From Erythrobacter sp. (lineage in GTDB: Bacteria; Pseudomonadota; Alphaproteobacteria; Sphingomonadales; Sphingomonadaceae): a stretch of 64,000 bases of DNA. The position numbers were made by a program, and so were the translations under genes. Shown here piece after piece: positions 26,425 through 34,579 of the stretch. The DNA is taken from the NCBI GenBank assembly GCA_002695185.1, contig NZOF01000163.1, positions 33,292 to 97,291 of the forward strand, written 5' to 3'. The notes under the pieces were generated by a model. It was not told where the DNA came from, did no database searches, and saw nothing but the letters and a program-made list of their open reading frames with translations. Position 1 is the first letter of the stretch. Each line of letters starts with the position of its first letter.

Positions 26425-27039
26425 TTACAAGGGGTCACGGCGCTTTGCAGCGTCACGCAACGAGCGAGTCAGCGTAACAACCTCTTCTTCGGTTGCCGCC
26501 AGCGATTGTCCGGTATCGATAATGTGATCGGCCCGCGCGCGCTTTTCTGAATCGGGCATTTGCAGTGATAGAATCTGGGCAAACTTCTCAGGAGTCATAT
26601 CCTGCCGGGCGAGAACGCGCTGTCGTTGAATCTCGGAAGGTGCTGAGACGACCACGACACGATCCACAGACGCCTCTCCGCCTTTTTCGTAGAGCAAGGG
26701 AATGTCGAAGATCACGAATGGGACGTCACCGTGCTTTTCGAGAAATGCCTTCCGCTTTCGTGCAACTGCAGGATGAACGAGCGCCTCGAGCCTCGCAAGC
26801 GCCGCTTTGTCGCCGAAGACTTGCTTACCAAGCTTGTCACGCAATACGCCTGCCGCATCGGTGCTGCCGGGAAACTCCGCTTCGATAGCTTCGACCAATT
26901 CGCCGCCGCGACCCTGCATAGCGCGCACTTCGGCGTCGGCATCGAAAACCGGTATGCCCTCCGCAGCGAACATTGCCGCAACGGTCGATTTCCCCATACC
27001 TATGGAGCCAGTAAGCCCGATAACGAGCGGCCGTTTCAC
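26425..27039 (-). CDS. coaE: Dephospho-CoA kinase
   Basis: Last step of coenzyme A synthesis (phosphorylation of the ribose 3'-OH). The 204-residue product has the P-loop GLTGSIGMGKSTVA, the substrate segment FDADAEVRAMQGRGG, and VFDIPLLYEKG followed by DRVVVVSAPSEIQRQR. The start is GTG at 27039 and overlaps the aroE stop (GTGA). Confidence 0.95.
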   Translation of the reverse strand: MKRPLVIGLTGSIGMGKSTVAAMFAAEGIPVFDADAEVRAMQGRGGELVEAIEAEFPGSTDAAGVLRDKLGKQVFGDKAALARLEALVHPAVARKRKAFLEKHGDVPFVIFDIPLLYEKGGEASVDRVVVVSAPSEIQRQRVLARQDMTPEKFAQILSLQMPDSEKRARADHIIDTGQSLAATEEEVVTLTRSLRDAAKRRDPL

Positions 27040-27887
27040 GCTATCAACCGATGACGAAGTTGCGCATCGGTATCCCGTGGCGGTTCATGCTCAAAGAAAT
27101 AGGTGAATGCTGCCGCCGCCTGACCGATCAGCATGGACAGCCCGTCGATAGTCTCGAAGCCAGCCTCTCGGGCGCCCCTTAAAAAATCGGTTTCCACCGG
27201 ATCGGTAACGATGTCGTAAGCGATTGAACCCGGAGGTGCATGGCTCCAGTCGAAGGGAAGGGCCGGCTGGCCGCGCATGCCCAGAGGGCTGGCGTTGATG
27301 ACGAGATCGCAGCAACCTTGCCGATCATCGAAAGCAAAATCGGTTGCGCTGGCAAAATGATCGAGCGGCGCTACATGATGCTCGCCATCCACCAGACTAT
27401 CCAACAAGGCGCGGGCCTTTCCCGGATCGCGCCCGGCGAGGACCAAGGTAAAACCCTCTGCTGCAAGTCCCGCTACGATCGCCCTTGCAGCACCACCGGT
27501 GCCCAAGACGCGGGCCATGCGGAAATAGTGCTGGCCCACAAGCCGCGCTCGGAGCGGTTCGAGAAACCCGCCGACATCGGTATTGCGGCCGACCAACGCC
27601 CCGTCCTTTGCGCGGTGGATCGTGTTGACGGCACCCACGCGTTTCGCCAGCGGTTCCAGCCTGTCTACCAGCGGCAGAACCGCCTGTTTGTGCGGCATCG
27701 TGACGTTGCATCCGCGCCATAGAGGATCGGTACGACGTGCTGCTAGATAGCTTTCCAGCTCGTCAGAACGGACATGGTGGGCACGATAGGCGGCATCGAG
27801 CCCAAGCCTTTCGATCCAGTACCCGTGAATGGCAGGGGACTTGGATTGCGAAATGGGATCCCCGATAACCTCTGCATATTGGGTCAC
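27036..27887 (-). CDS. aroE: Shikimate dehydrogenase
   Basis: Reduces 3-dehydroshikimate to shikimate with NADPH. The 283-residue product begins [20 protein letters not shown] (shikimate-binding SKS). It has the catalytic Lys/Asp in [10 protein letters not shown] and GAVNTI...GRNTDVGGF, and a nucleotide loop [16 protein letters not shown], where the usual G-A-G-G is G-T-G-G. I chose the GTG at 27887 because it overlaps the maf stop (GTGA) and gives the family N-terminus; the open frame upstream, inside maf, is a shadow. Confidence 0.94.
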   Translation of the reverse strand: MTQYAEVIGDPISQSKSPAIHGYWIERLGLDAAYRAHHVRSDELESYLAARRTDPLWRGCNVTMPHKQAVLPLVDRLEPLAKRVGAVNTIHRAKDGALVGRNTDVGGFLEPLRARLVGQHYFRMARVLGTGGAARAIVAGLAAEGFTLVLAGRDPGKARALLDSLVDGEHHVAPLDHFASATDFAFDDRQGCCDLVINASPLGMRGQPALPFDWSHAPPGSIAYDIVTDPVETDFLRGAREAGFETIDGLSMLIGQAAAAFTYFFEHEPPRDTDAQLRHRLIA

Positions 27888-28480
27888 GAGGGTAGAACGC
27901 CTTCCTCGCGCAAGGCATCCAGCACCTGGAGGAGGGGCATACCCAGAACGGTAAACTGGTCGCCCATGATGCTCTCGAATAGCTGAACGCCGGGGCCTTC
28001 GATGCGGAACACGCCCACGCAATAGGAGACGGCGGGCCATTCGGCGGCGAGATAGGCGGCGATGAAATCTTCGCTAAGGTCTCTCATACGGAGGCGGGCG
28101 AATTCGGAGCCGACCCAGATGATCTGGCCGTCCTTGGCGAGGGCGGCGGCGCTGTGGAGGGTCATCACCTTGCCCGAGAAGAACCGCAGGTGTTCCGCGG
28201 CCTGTTCGCGGCTTTCCGGCTTGTCGAAGCGGCGCCCGTCGACCTCTACCAGCGAATCGCTGCCGAGCACGAGGCGGGTGTCCGATATGGCCGCGGCCTT
28301 GGCGGCTGCCAGCGCCTGCGCCACCTCGGCGGGGTCGGCGCCCTCCATCTCGGCCTCGAGCGCGCGCTCGTCCACCTCGGCGGAGCGCGCCTCGAAGGCC
28401 ACACCGGCAGCCTCCAGCATCGCCTTGCGCGAGGCGGAATTCGACGCGAGCACGATGCCGCTGCCCGAGATACCGCTCAT
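27884..28480 (-). CDS. maf: Maf-family nucleoside triphosphate pyrophosphatase
   Basis: A 198-residue house-cleaning enzyme that hydrolyses non-canonical or selected NTPs. The signature is [20 protein letters not shown], followed by [23 protein letters not shown] (catalytic Asp region) and the C-terminal [20 protein letters not shown]. Both ends overlap neighbours by 4 bp (ppsR upstream, aroE downstream), so ppsR-maf-aroE-coaE form one translationally coupled unit. Confidence 0.94.
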   Translation of the reverse strand: MSGISGSGIVLASNSASRKAMLEAAGVAFEARSAEVDERALEAEMEGADPAEVAQALAAAKAAAISDTRLVLGSDSLVEVDGRRFDKPESREQAAEHLRFFSGKVMTLHSAAALAKDGQIIWVGSEFARLRMRDLSEDFIAAYLAAEWPAVSYCVGVFRIEGPGVQLFESIMGDQFTVLGMPLLQVLDALREEGVLPS

Positions 28481-29388
28481 ATCGCCTTCACTCCTTCGAA
28501 ATCGCCGCCTTCGCGCTGGCTGCGCTCGCCATAGAGGCGGATGATGGCGGCTGCCGTCTCCTCGATCGAGCGGCGGGTGACATCGATCACCGGCCAGCCG
28601 TTATCGGCAAACATGCGCCGGGCAAAGGCCACTTCGCTCTTCACCTTCTCATTGTCGACATAGGCGGTTTCCGACTGTTCGTTGAGCGTCAGCAGCCGGT
28701 TGCGCCGGATCTGGACCAGCCGTTCGGGCGCGGTGGTGAGCCCCACCACCATGGGATTCTTCAGCTCGAACAACTTGGGCGGCGGCGGGCTTTCCACCAC
28801 CAGCGGGATATTGGCGACCTTGTATCCGCGATTGGCGAGATAGATGCTGGTCGGCGTCTTGGAACTGCGCGAGACGCCGGCCAGCAGGATATCCGCCTCT
28901 TCCCATTCATCCCACAGGATGCCGTCATCATGGGCGATGGTGAACTGGATCGCCTCCACCCGGTCGAAATAGGCCTTGTCCATCTGGTGCTGCTTGCCCG
29001 GCCGGCCATGTGCTTCCTGCCCCAGCGCCTTTTCCAGCGCGGCAGTCACCCGGTCGAGGATGGGCACGGCAGGCAGGCCATGCGCCCTGCATACATCTTC
29101 CAACCGCGCCCGCGCATCGGCATTCACCAGCGTGAACAGCACTAGGCCCGGATTGGCCTTGAGCTCGGGCACGATCCGGTCGAGATGCTGGCGGCTCCTG
29201 ACCATGGGCCAGAAATGGCGCACCACATTGGCATCGTCGAACTGCGCGAGCGCCGCTTTTGCCAGCATTTCCAGCGTTTCGCCGGTGCTGTCGGAAAGCA
29301 GGTGAAGGTGGATACGGTCGGAGATAGGATCCTCGCTGGGGGCCTGTGGACAGGCGTGGGATAAACCACGGGACAGCTCTGCCGACAA
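28477..29388 (-). CDS. ppsR: PPDK/PEP synthase regulatory kinase-phosphorylase (DUF299)
   Basis: A bifunctional ADP-dependent kinase/Pi-dependent phosphorylase that switches pyruvate phosphate dikinase or PEP synthase off and on. The 303-residue ORF has [20 protein letters not shown] near the N-terminus and the P-loop [14 protein letters not shown]. The only start codon in frame is TTG at 29388, with no visible Shine-Dalgarno; the first 24 residues are not family-like, and family similarity begins at RIHLHLL. The true start may be nearer 29325 and non-canonical. It is the first leftward gene next to the proposed origin. Confidence 0.9.
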   Translation of the reverse strand: MSAELSRGLSHACPQAPSEDPISDRIHLHLLSDSTGETLEMLAKAALAQFDDANVVRHFWPMVRSRQHLDRIVPELKANPGLVLFTLVNADARARLEDVCRAHGLPAVPILDRVTAALEKALGQEAHGRPGKQHQMDKAYFDRVEAIQFTIAHDDGILWDEWEEADILLAGVSRSSKTPTSIYLANRGYKVANIPLVVESPPPPKLFELKNPMVVGLTTAPERLVQIRRNRLLTLNEQSETAYVDNEKVKSEVAFARRMFADNGWPVIDVTRRSIEETAAAIIRLYGERSQREGGDFEGVKAI

Positions 29389-29642
29389 GTTCGGGGATGA
29401 AAACGCTCCCCACTACGAGTCAGGCAAGGGGGTGATTCCCGCACACCAAGCGGCGACTTTTGCGCAGGCTGGGAACAGTGGGGACAAATTTGACTCGACT
29501 CAAGCAAGGGCACGAGTCGCATGATCGGATCGAACCCTTCCCACGGCGGGAGAAATAGGGCAGGGGCCACTTGTGCCCGATATCCACAGGGCCAACAGAC
29601 TCCATCAATCCTTATAATAACTAGGTATTATTGGACTCCTGA
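29389..29642. other. oriC: Proposed chromosomal replication origin (oriC)
   Basis: This 254-bp gap separates divergent ppsR and hemE; on both sides genes point away from it over several kilobases. It contains seven GANTC sites (29417, 29434, 29492, 29497, 29514, 29598, 29634), where about one is expected by chance. It also has DnaA-box-like 9-mers: ATATCCACA (29580-29588, one mismatch to TTATCCACA) and TTGTCCCCA on the minus strand (29479-29487, two mismatches); another two-mismatch site lies just left at 29345-29353. An AT-rich stretch occupies 29611-29632. In Caulobacter and Rickettsia the origin lies beside hemE in the same gene order. No perfect DnaA box is present, so this remains an inference. 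Confidence 0.7.
29614..29631. promoter_or_regulatory. Near-perfect 18-bp palindrome just upstream of hemE
   Basis: ATAATAACTAGGTATTAT matches its own reverse complement at 16 of 18 positions, and ends 11 bp before the hemE start codon. It is the most AT-rich patch of the gap. It could be a repressor site or -10 region for hemE, or part of the origin unwinding element. Confidence 0.4.
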
Positions 29643-30668
29643 ATGCCCGGTCCCCTTCTCGATACACTCAACGGTTCTCCCACTGGCACGGTCCCGCTCT
29701 GGCTCATGCGCCAGGCCGGCCGGTATCTCCCCGAATATCGCGAATTGCGCGCCGAAAAGGGCGGATTCCTGGCGATGGCCTACGATAGCGAGGCGGCCTG
29801 CGAGATCACCCTGCAGCCGATCGACCGCTTCGGTTTCGACGGCGCGATCCTGTTTTCCGATATCCTGATCGTGCCCCACGCGCTGGGCCAGCACCTGGAG
29901 TTTCTGGCGGGCGAGGGGCCCAAGCTGTCGCCCCGGTTGGTCGATGCGGCACTGGCCGATCTGACCCGCGATCCTTCGCGCTACGAACCGATCTACCAGA
30001 CGGTGCGCCTGTGCCGTCAGCGCCTGCCCCAAGGCGTGACCATGCTCGGCTTTGCGGGCAGCCCGTGGACCGTGGCGACCTACATGGTCGCTGGCGAGGG
30101 GAGCCGCGATCAGCACGAGGCCCGCGCGCTCGCCTATCGCGATCCGGCAGCCCTGCAGGAGATCGTGGATGCTATTGCCGAGCAGACGATTACCTATCTT
30201 TCCGGCCAGATCGAAGCCGGCGCAGAGGCGGTGCAGCTGTTCGACAGCTGGGCGGGAAGTCTGGCGCCCGACGAATTCGAACGCTGGGTCATCGCGCCCA
30301 ATGCGCGGATCGTGGCGGCGCTGGCAGAGCGGCATCCGACCACGCCGGTCATCGGTTTTCCGAAAGGCGCGGGCGAAAAGCTGCCCGCCTATGCCCGCGA
30401 AACGGGCGTGAAGGCGGTGGGCGTGGACGAAACGCTCGATCCGGTTTGGGTGGCGCGCGAACTTCCTGACGGCATGCCGGTTCAGGGTAATCTCGATCCG
30501 CTGCTGCTGCTTGCCGGTTCGGACCGGCTCGAAGAGCGCGTAAATACCATTCTCGATGCGTTCGCTGGGCGACCGCATGTCTTCAATCTGGGGCACGGAA
30601 TCGACCGGCGCACCCCCATCGCCCATGTCGAGCGACTGATTGCGGCAGTGCGTGGATGGAAGGGGTGA
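29643..30668 (+). CDS. hemE: Uroporphyrinogen decarboxylase
   Basis: Decarboxylates uroporphyrinogen III to coproporphyrinogen III in heme synthesis. The 341-residue product has the N-terminal signature PLWLMRQAGRYLPEYRELRA, the catalytic Asp region FDGAILFSDILIVPHALG, GFAGSPWTVATYMVAGEGS, QLFDSWAGSLAP and the C-terminal HVFNLGHGIDRRTPIAHV. It is the first rightward gene from the proposed origin, and hemJ follows 31 bp later. Confidence 0.97.
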   Translation: MPGPLLDTLNGSPTGTVPLWLMRQAGRYLPEYRELRAEKGGFLAMAYDSEAACEITLQPIDRFGFDGAILFSDILIVPHALGQHLEFLAGEGPKLSPRLVDAALADLTRDPSRYEPIYQTVRLCRQRLPQGVTMLGFAGSPWTVATYMVAGEGSRDQHEARALAYRDPAALQEIVDAIAEQTITYLSGQIEAGAEAVQLFDSWAGSLAPDEFERWVIAPNARIVAALAERHPTTPVIGFPKGAGEKLPAYARETGVKAVGVDETLDPVWVARELPDGMPVQGNLDPLLLLAGSDRLEERVNTILDAFAGRPHVFNLGHGIDRRTPIAHVERLIAAVRGWKG

Positions 30669-30699
30669 AATCCTTGGCGCCACACGCTACATCGGCCCC

Positions 30700-31143
30700 A
30701 TGCAGGACGTGCTTTCGATGACTTATCTCTGGCTCAAGGCCGGCCATATCATCTTCATGGTGTTCTGGCTGGCAGGTCTGTTCATGCTGCCGCGGCAGAT
30801 GATCTACCTGCATCCGGCAACGCCGGATTCGGCGGAATCGGAACTGTGGGGCAAGCGTATGGGCCTGCTGCGCAAGATCATCCTCACCCCCAGCATCGTC
30901 GTAGTGTGGATTTTAGGCCTGCTGCTTGCTCAAACGCTGTCCGCATGGGGTGAGGGATGGCTGCATGCCAAATTGTTGCTGGTGCTGCTTCTCAGCGGCT
31001 TCCACGGCTATCTGGTGGTGCAGTCGAAGAAGATGGCCGCGGGCGAGCGGCCGCTGACCGAGAAACAGCTGCGGATGCTGGGCGAAGTACCCGGTATCTT
31101 GCTGGCGTTGATCGTGGTCCTGGTGGTCGTCAAACCTTTCTGA
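30700..31143 (+). CDS. hemJ: Protoporphyrinogen IX oxidase, HemJ type
   Basis: Oxidises protoporphyrinogen IX to protoporphyrin IX in the membrane; HemJ replaces HemG/HemY in most alphaproteobacteria. The 147-residue protein has four helices, the conserved His16 in YLWLKAGHIIFMVFWLAGLF, and MGLLRKIILTPSIVVVWILG. I chose the ATG at 30700 (MQDVLSMTYLW); the frame extends back into hemE without similarity, and the ATG at 30718 is an alternative. Confidence 0.92.
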   Translation: MQDVLSMTYLWLKAGHIIFMVFWLAGLFMLPRQMIYLHPATPDSAESELWGKRMGLLRKIILTPSIVVVWILGLLLAQTLSAWGEGWLHAKLLLVLLLSGFHGYLVVQSKKMAAGERPLTEKQLRMLGEVPGILLALIVVLVVVKPF

Positions 31144-31215
31144 GGGCGCGGCTTGTCGCTTTGGCGATTGACGGGGCGGGCAAGCGAATTTATCTGAAGC
31201 TTTCTGACGGCTAGA

Positions 31216-31237
31216 GGCCTCGCGTTCAGACGAGGCC
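31216..31237 (+). promoter_or_regulatory. Hairpin in the rho leader
   Basis: GGCCTCG (31216-31222) and CGAGGCC (31231-31237) form a 7-bp stem with an 8-nt loop in the 159-bp hemJ-rho gap, 65 bp before the rho start. No T run follows, so it is not a clear terminator. rho genes are commonly autoregulated in the leader. Confidence 0.35.
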
Positions 31238-31302
31238 GGGTCCGCTTTCTCCAAGCCCTTACCGACCTGCCGGCACACCCAATCGGAATTTCGAGAAAAC
31301 CT

Positions 31303-32568
31303 ATGCATCTCAAAGACTTAAAAGCAAAAGCGCCGGCCGATCTGGTGGCCATGGCCGAAGAACTGGGCGTCGAGGCCGCGGGCACCATGCGCCGCCAGGA
31401 CCTGATGTTCTGCATCCTGCGCGAACTGGCGGACGATGAAGAATATAACGAAGAAATCATGGGCATCGGCACGATTGAGGTTCTGCAGGACGGTTTCGGC
31501 TTCCTGCGCAGCCCCGAGGCAAACTATCTCGCCGGTCCGGACGATATCTATGTCTCGCCCAACCAGATCCGCAAATGGGGTCTGCGCACCGGCGATACGG
31601 TGGAAGGCCAGATCCGCGCGCCGCAGGAAGGTGAGCGGTATTTTGCGCTGACCGGTCTGACTGCGGTCAATTACGAGGATCCGGAAAATGTTCGGACCCG
31701 GACCAATTTCGACAATCTCACGCCGCTCTATCCGGAAGAGAAGCTCAATCTCGACACGCTCGACCCGACCGTGAAAGACAAGTCGGCGCGCGTGATCGAC
31801 ATCATCTCGCCGCAGGGCAAGGGCCAGCGCGCGCTGATCGTGGCGCCGCCGCGGACCGGTAAGACCGTGCTTTTGCAGAACATCGCCAAGGCAATCACCG
31901 ACAATCACCCGGAAGTCTTCCTGCTGGTCCTGCTGGTGGACGAACGTCCTGAAGAAGTCACCGACATGCAGCGCAGCGTGAACGGCGAAGTCATCTCATC
32001 GACCTTCGACGAACCCGCCAACCGCCACGTGCAGGTTGCCGAAATGGTGATCGAAAAGGCCAAGCGCCTGGTCGAGCACAAGAAGGATGTCGTCATCCTG
32101 CTCGATTCAATCACCCGCCTGGGCCGCGCCTACAACACCGTGGTGCCCAGCTCGGGCAAGGTGCTGACCGGCGGTGTCGATGCCAATGCACTGCAGCGTC
32201 CCAAGCGCTTCTTCGGGGCCGCGCGTAACATCGAGGAAGGCGGTTCGCTGTCGATCATCGCCACCGCGCTGATCGATACCGGCAGCCGCATGGACGAGGT
32301 CATCTTCGAAGAATTCAAGGGCACGGGTAACAGCGAAATCGTGCTCGACCGCAAGGTTGCCGACAAGCGCATCTTCCCGGCGCTGGATGTCGGCAAGTCC
32401 GGCACCCGCAAGGAAGAGCTGCTGGTCGAGAAGGACAAGCTTTCGAAGATGTGGGTGCTGCGCCGTATCCTCATGCAGATGGGCACGATTGATGCGATGG
32501 AATTCTTGCTCGACAAGATGAAGGATTCCAAGACCAACGAGGACTTCTTCGCGACCATGAACCAGTAG
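31303..32568 (+). CDS. rho: Transcription termination factor Rho
   Basis: A hexameric RNA translocase that ends transcripts. The 421-residue product has the N-terminal Rho domain ([20 protein letters not shown]), the cold-shock-like RNA-binding domain ([20 protein letters not shown]) and the ATPase core: Walker A APPRTGKT, Walker [16 protein letters not shown], the Q loop [20 protein letters not shown] (residues near 295) and R loop GTGNSEI. Length matches the E. coli protein (419). It is 159 bp downstream of hemJ and 18 bp upstream of the BLUF gene. Confidence 0.98.
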   Translation: MHLKDLKAKAPADLVAMAEELGVEAAGTMRRQDLMFCILRELADDEEYNEEIMGIGTIEVLQDGFGFLRSPEANYLAGPDDIYVSPNQIRKWGLRTGDTVEGQIRAPQEGERYFALTGLTAVNYEDPENVRTRTNFDNLTPLYPEEKLNLDTLDPTVKDKSARVIDIISPQGKGQRALIVAPPRTGKTVLLQNIAKAITDNHPEVFLLVLLVDERPEEVTDMQRSVNGEVISSTFDEPANRHVQVAEMVIEKAKRLVEHKKDVVILLDSITRLGRAYNTVVPSSGKVLTGGVDANALQRPKRFFGAARNIEEGGSLSIIATALIDTGSRMDEVIFEEFKGTGNSEIVLDRKVADKRIFPALDVGKSGTRKEELLVEKDKLSKMWVLRRILMQMGTIDAMEFLLDKMKDSKTNEDFFATMNQ

Positions 32569-32586
32569 GGTTCGGGAGTCGGACGA

Positions 32587-32985
32587 GTGAGTCTTTCACG
32601 CGTTCTCTATGAAAGTGTCGCCGCCGGAGAGACCCCGGCGCGCGACACCTTCGATATTATCGAAGTCTCCGAGCGGAAGAATGCCGCGCGGGTCGTGACC
32701 GGATTCCTGTTGAATGATGGGAACCGGTATCTGCAGTATCTCGAAGGCGCACCCATCGTCGTCGAAGCCCTGATGGGCACCATACGCGCGGATGAGCGGC
32801 ACCACAGTCTTACTGTTTTGGCGAGAGAGAGTAGCTCCGATCGTCTGTTTCTGGACTGGTCGATGAAGCCCCTCATCAGTTTCGACGGTCCGCCGGCGAT
32901 CGATGAGCTTTCTGCGCTGCTTTCTGGCAGGCAGGATGATTTTGGTCTGGTAGAGCGGGCAAGGGCGTTTCTGGCTCGCGGATAA
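32587..32985 (+). CDS. Short BLUF blue-light photoreceptor
   Basis: A stand-alone 132-residue FAD-binding BLUF protein. The photochemically needed residues are all visible: Tyr8 (LYES), Asn32 (SERKNAARVVTGFLL), Gln50 (YLQYLEG), plus Trp91 and Met93 (LDWSMKP) in the strand that carries Trp104/Met106 in AppA. No output domain is attached, so it must signal by protein-protein contact. The GTG start at 32587 is 18 bp after rho, in the same direction and without a visible terminator between, so read-through transcription is likely. Confidence 0.9.
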   Translation: MSLSRVLYESVAAGETPARDTFDIIEVSERKNAARVVTGFLLNDGNRYLQYLEGAPIVVEALMGTIRADERHHSLTVLARESSSDRLFLDWSMKPLISFDGPPAIDELSALLSGRQDDFGLVERARAFLARG

Positions 32986-32988
32986 GGA

Positions 32989-33390
32989 TCACCGCTGGCC
33001 GTTTGCTTCCAGTTCGGCAGCCATCATGTCCCAGACCTTGTTGACCGCCTTGAGAGGCCGGATCATCACCTTGAAATCGACGATGAGGCCATCTGCATCG
33101 AACTGGATAAGATCGATCCCGTTCACGTGGATCCCATCCATATCGGTCGTAAACTCGAGCATGGCATTGGGTCCGTCGACCAGTTCCCGTACATAAGTGA
33201 AACTGTCATTGCCGAGGGTCTGACCTGCGGCGGCCAGGTATTTCACCACCAGATCACGGCCGCGCTGCGGTGAATGGACGACAGGGGAGTGGAAGACAGC
33301 GCCCTCGTGGATGATCTTTTCAAGGTCTTCGGGGCGATTGCCCGACTTCATCGTGCGGTGCCACTGCTCGAGGCCTTTTCGCGCTGACAT
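32989..33390 (-). CDS. NTF2/SnoaL-like domain protein
   Basis: A 133-residue cone-shaped alpha/beta-barrel protein. Recognisable elements are KIIHEGAVFHSPVVHSPQRG, LVVKYLAAAGQTLGNDSFTY and LEFTTDMDGIHVNGIDLIQF, followed by DGLIVDFKVMIRPLKAV. This fold serves many enzymes and binding proteins (isomerases, hydrolases), so no reaction can be given. It converges on the BLUF gene with a 3-bp gap. Confidence 0.8.
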   Translation of the reverse strand: MSARKGLEQWHRTMKSGNRPEDLEKIIHEGAVFHSPVVHSPQRGRDLVVKYLAAAGQTLGNDSFTYVRELVDGPNAMLEFTTDMDGIHVNGIDLIQFDADGLIVDFKVMIRPLKAVNKVWDMMAAELEANGQR

Positions 33391-33459
33391 TTGCCCTCAC
33401 TCCCACTGATGACGTTTGCGCCTAGGATCTACACACGTCCCAACGCTTGAGTTGTATCT

Positions 33460-33489
33460 GCGCGAGACTTCCCGTGGGAAGCCTCGCGC
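33460..33489. terminator. Long hairpin between the DLH and NTF2-like genes
   Basis: GCGCGAG-A-CTTCCC (33460-33473) pairs with GGGAAG-C-CTCGCGC (33476-33489), giving 13 paired positions around one A-C mismatch. It lies just after the stop of the minus-strand hydrolase gene. No T run follows, so it may act as a weak terminator or an RNA-stability element. Confidence 0.45.
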
Positions 33490-33502
33490 ACGTTCATAGT
33501 CG

Positions 33503-34198
33503 TCAGGCGAGGTGGGTCTTGAAGAAATCCGCCGTGCGCTTGTCGGCCAGATTGGCAGCGTCTTCGCTCCGCCGCTCGCCGAATTCGGTGGCAAAACCGT
33601 GATCCAGGCCCTCGTAATCGTGCAGCGTGACTTTGGGGTGATCGTCGAGCCCGTCATGCATGGCCTGCTGCGTTTCCTTGTCGACGAAGCCGTCTTCGGT
33701 GGGAATATGGAGCATCAGGGGGTTTGCGATGGCGTCTTTTTCGCGCAGAAGATTGTCCACGCCGACGGCGTAGTAACCGACAGTCGCATCGCTATCGGTC
33801 CGTGCTGCGGTCATATAGGCGAGGCGGCCGCCCAGGCAGTATCCGACCGCACCGACTTTGCCGCAACCTTGGGTACGGGCCCATTTGATCGCAGCTTCGA
33901 TATCGCGGACGCCTTGGTCCTGGTCGAACTTGCCGAACAGATCGAGAGCCTTCTGCATTTCTGGCTCGATATCGGGATCGAGTTCGATGCCGGGTTCGAA
34001 TTGCCAGAAGAGATCGGGGGCGATCGCAAGGTAGCCTTCCTCTGCCAGTTTGTCGCACTTACGGCGGATGCCGGCATTGATGCCGAAGATTTCCTGGATG
34101 ACGACAATGGCTGCTTTCGGCTTATCGGCAGGCGTTGCGACATAGGCGGGGAAGCTGTCGGCGCCATCCAGTGTCTGAAGCGTGGTCATTTCGGTCAT
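33503..34198 (-). CDS. Dienelactone hydrolase-family protein
   Basis: A 231-residue alpha/beta hydrolase of the DLH family. The nucleophile is a cysteine in VGYCLGGRLAY. The oxyanion region is VIQEIFGINAGIR, and the triad Asp and His are likely in TEDGFVD and LDHGFA. DLH enzymes open lactone rings in chloro-aromatic degradation, but many chromosomal copies have unknown esterase roles; no pathway genes surround it. GGAGG precedes the ATG. Confidence 0.9.
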   Translation of the reverse strand: MTEMTTLQTLDGADSFPAYVATPADKPKAAIVVIQEIFGINAGIRRKCDKLAEEGYLAIAPDLFWQFEPGIELDPDIEPEMQKALDLFGKFDQDQGVRDIEAAIKWARTQGCGKVGAVGYCLGGRLAYMTAARTDSDATVGYYAVGVDNLLREKDAIANPLMLHIPTEDGFVDKETQQAMHDGLDDHPKVTLHDYEGLDHGFATEFGERRSEDAANLADKRTADFFKTHLA

Positions 34199-34298
34199 TC
34201 GTCGTTCCTCCGATGCTCGGTGACGGGTCTAGCCCTTGTGGAGTTTTGTTGGCAAACCCAGATGATAGGTCTCAGTGAGGCTCAACGGAGAAATAGCC

Positions 34299-34553
34299 AT
34301 GAAGGTCCATGTAGAAATTGATTGTACGCCGGAAGAGGCACGGAGCTTCATGGGTTTGCCCGATGTAGGCAAAGCCAATGATGTATATGTCGAGATGATG
34401 TCGAACGCGATGAAGGGCGTCTCGAACACGGAACAGCTACAGGAATACGCCCGGCAGTTGGCTCCGATGGGGCAGGCGGGTTTCAAGCTGTTCCAGAGCT
34501 TCATGGAAGGCGCGAACGCGGCCAAGGGCGCCGGTAAGAAGCCGGATAAGTAA
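34299..34553 (+). CDS. DUF6489 family protein
   Basis: An 84-residue soluble protein that fits what I recall of DUF6489: MKVHVEIDCTPEEARSFMGL, DVYVEMMSNAM, and a helical C-terminus ending Gly/Lys-rich. Function unknown. I chose the ATG at 34299, with GGAG 8 nt upstream; the frame is open from 34275 but has no ribosome-binding site there. It precedes mnmE by 26 bp. Confidence 0.78.
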   Translation: MKVHVEIDCTPEEARSFMGLPDVGKANDVYVEMMSNAMKGVSNTEQLQEYARQLAPMGQAGFKLFQSFMEGANAAKGAGKKPDK

Positions 34554-34579
34554 GCCAACTTTCGGACTGAACTCTAGTC

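Noticed and set aside
29628..30683. 351-codon minus-strand frame opposite hemE
   Set aside because: hemE is unmistakable and this frame has no recognisable protein; it also would run across the proposed origin edge.
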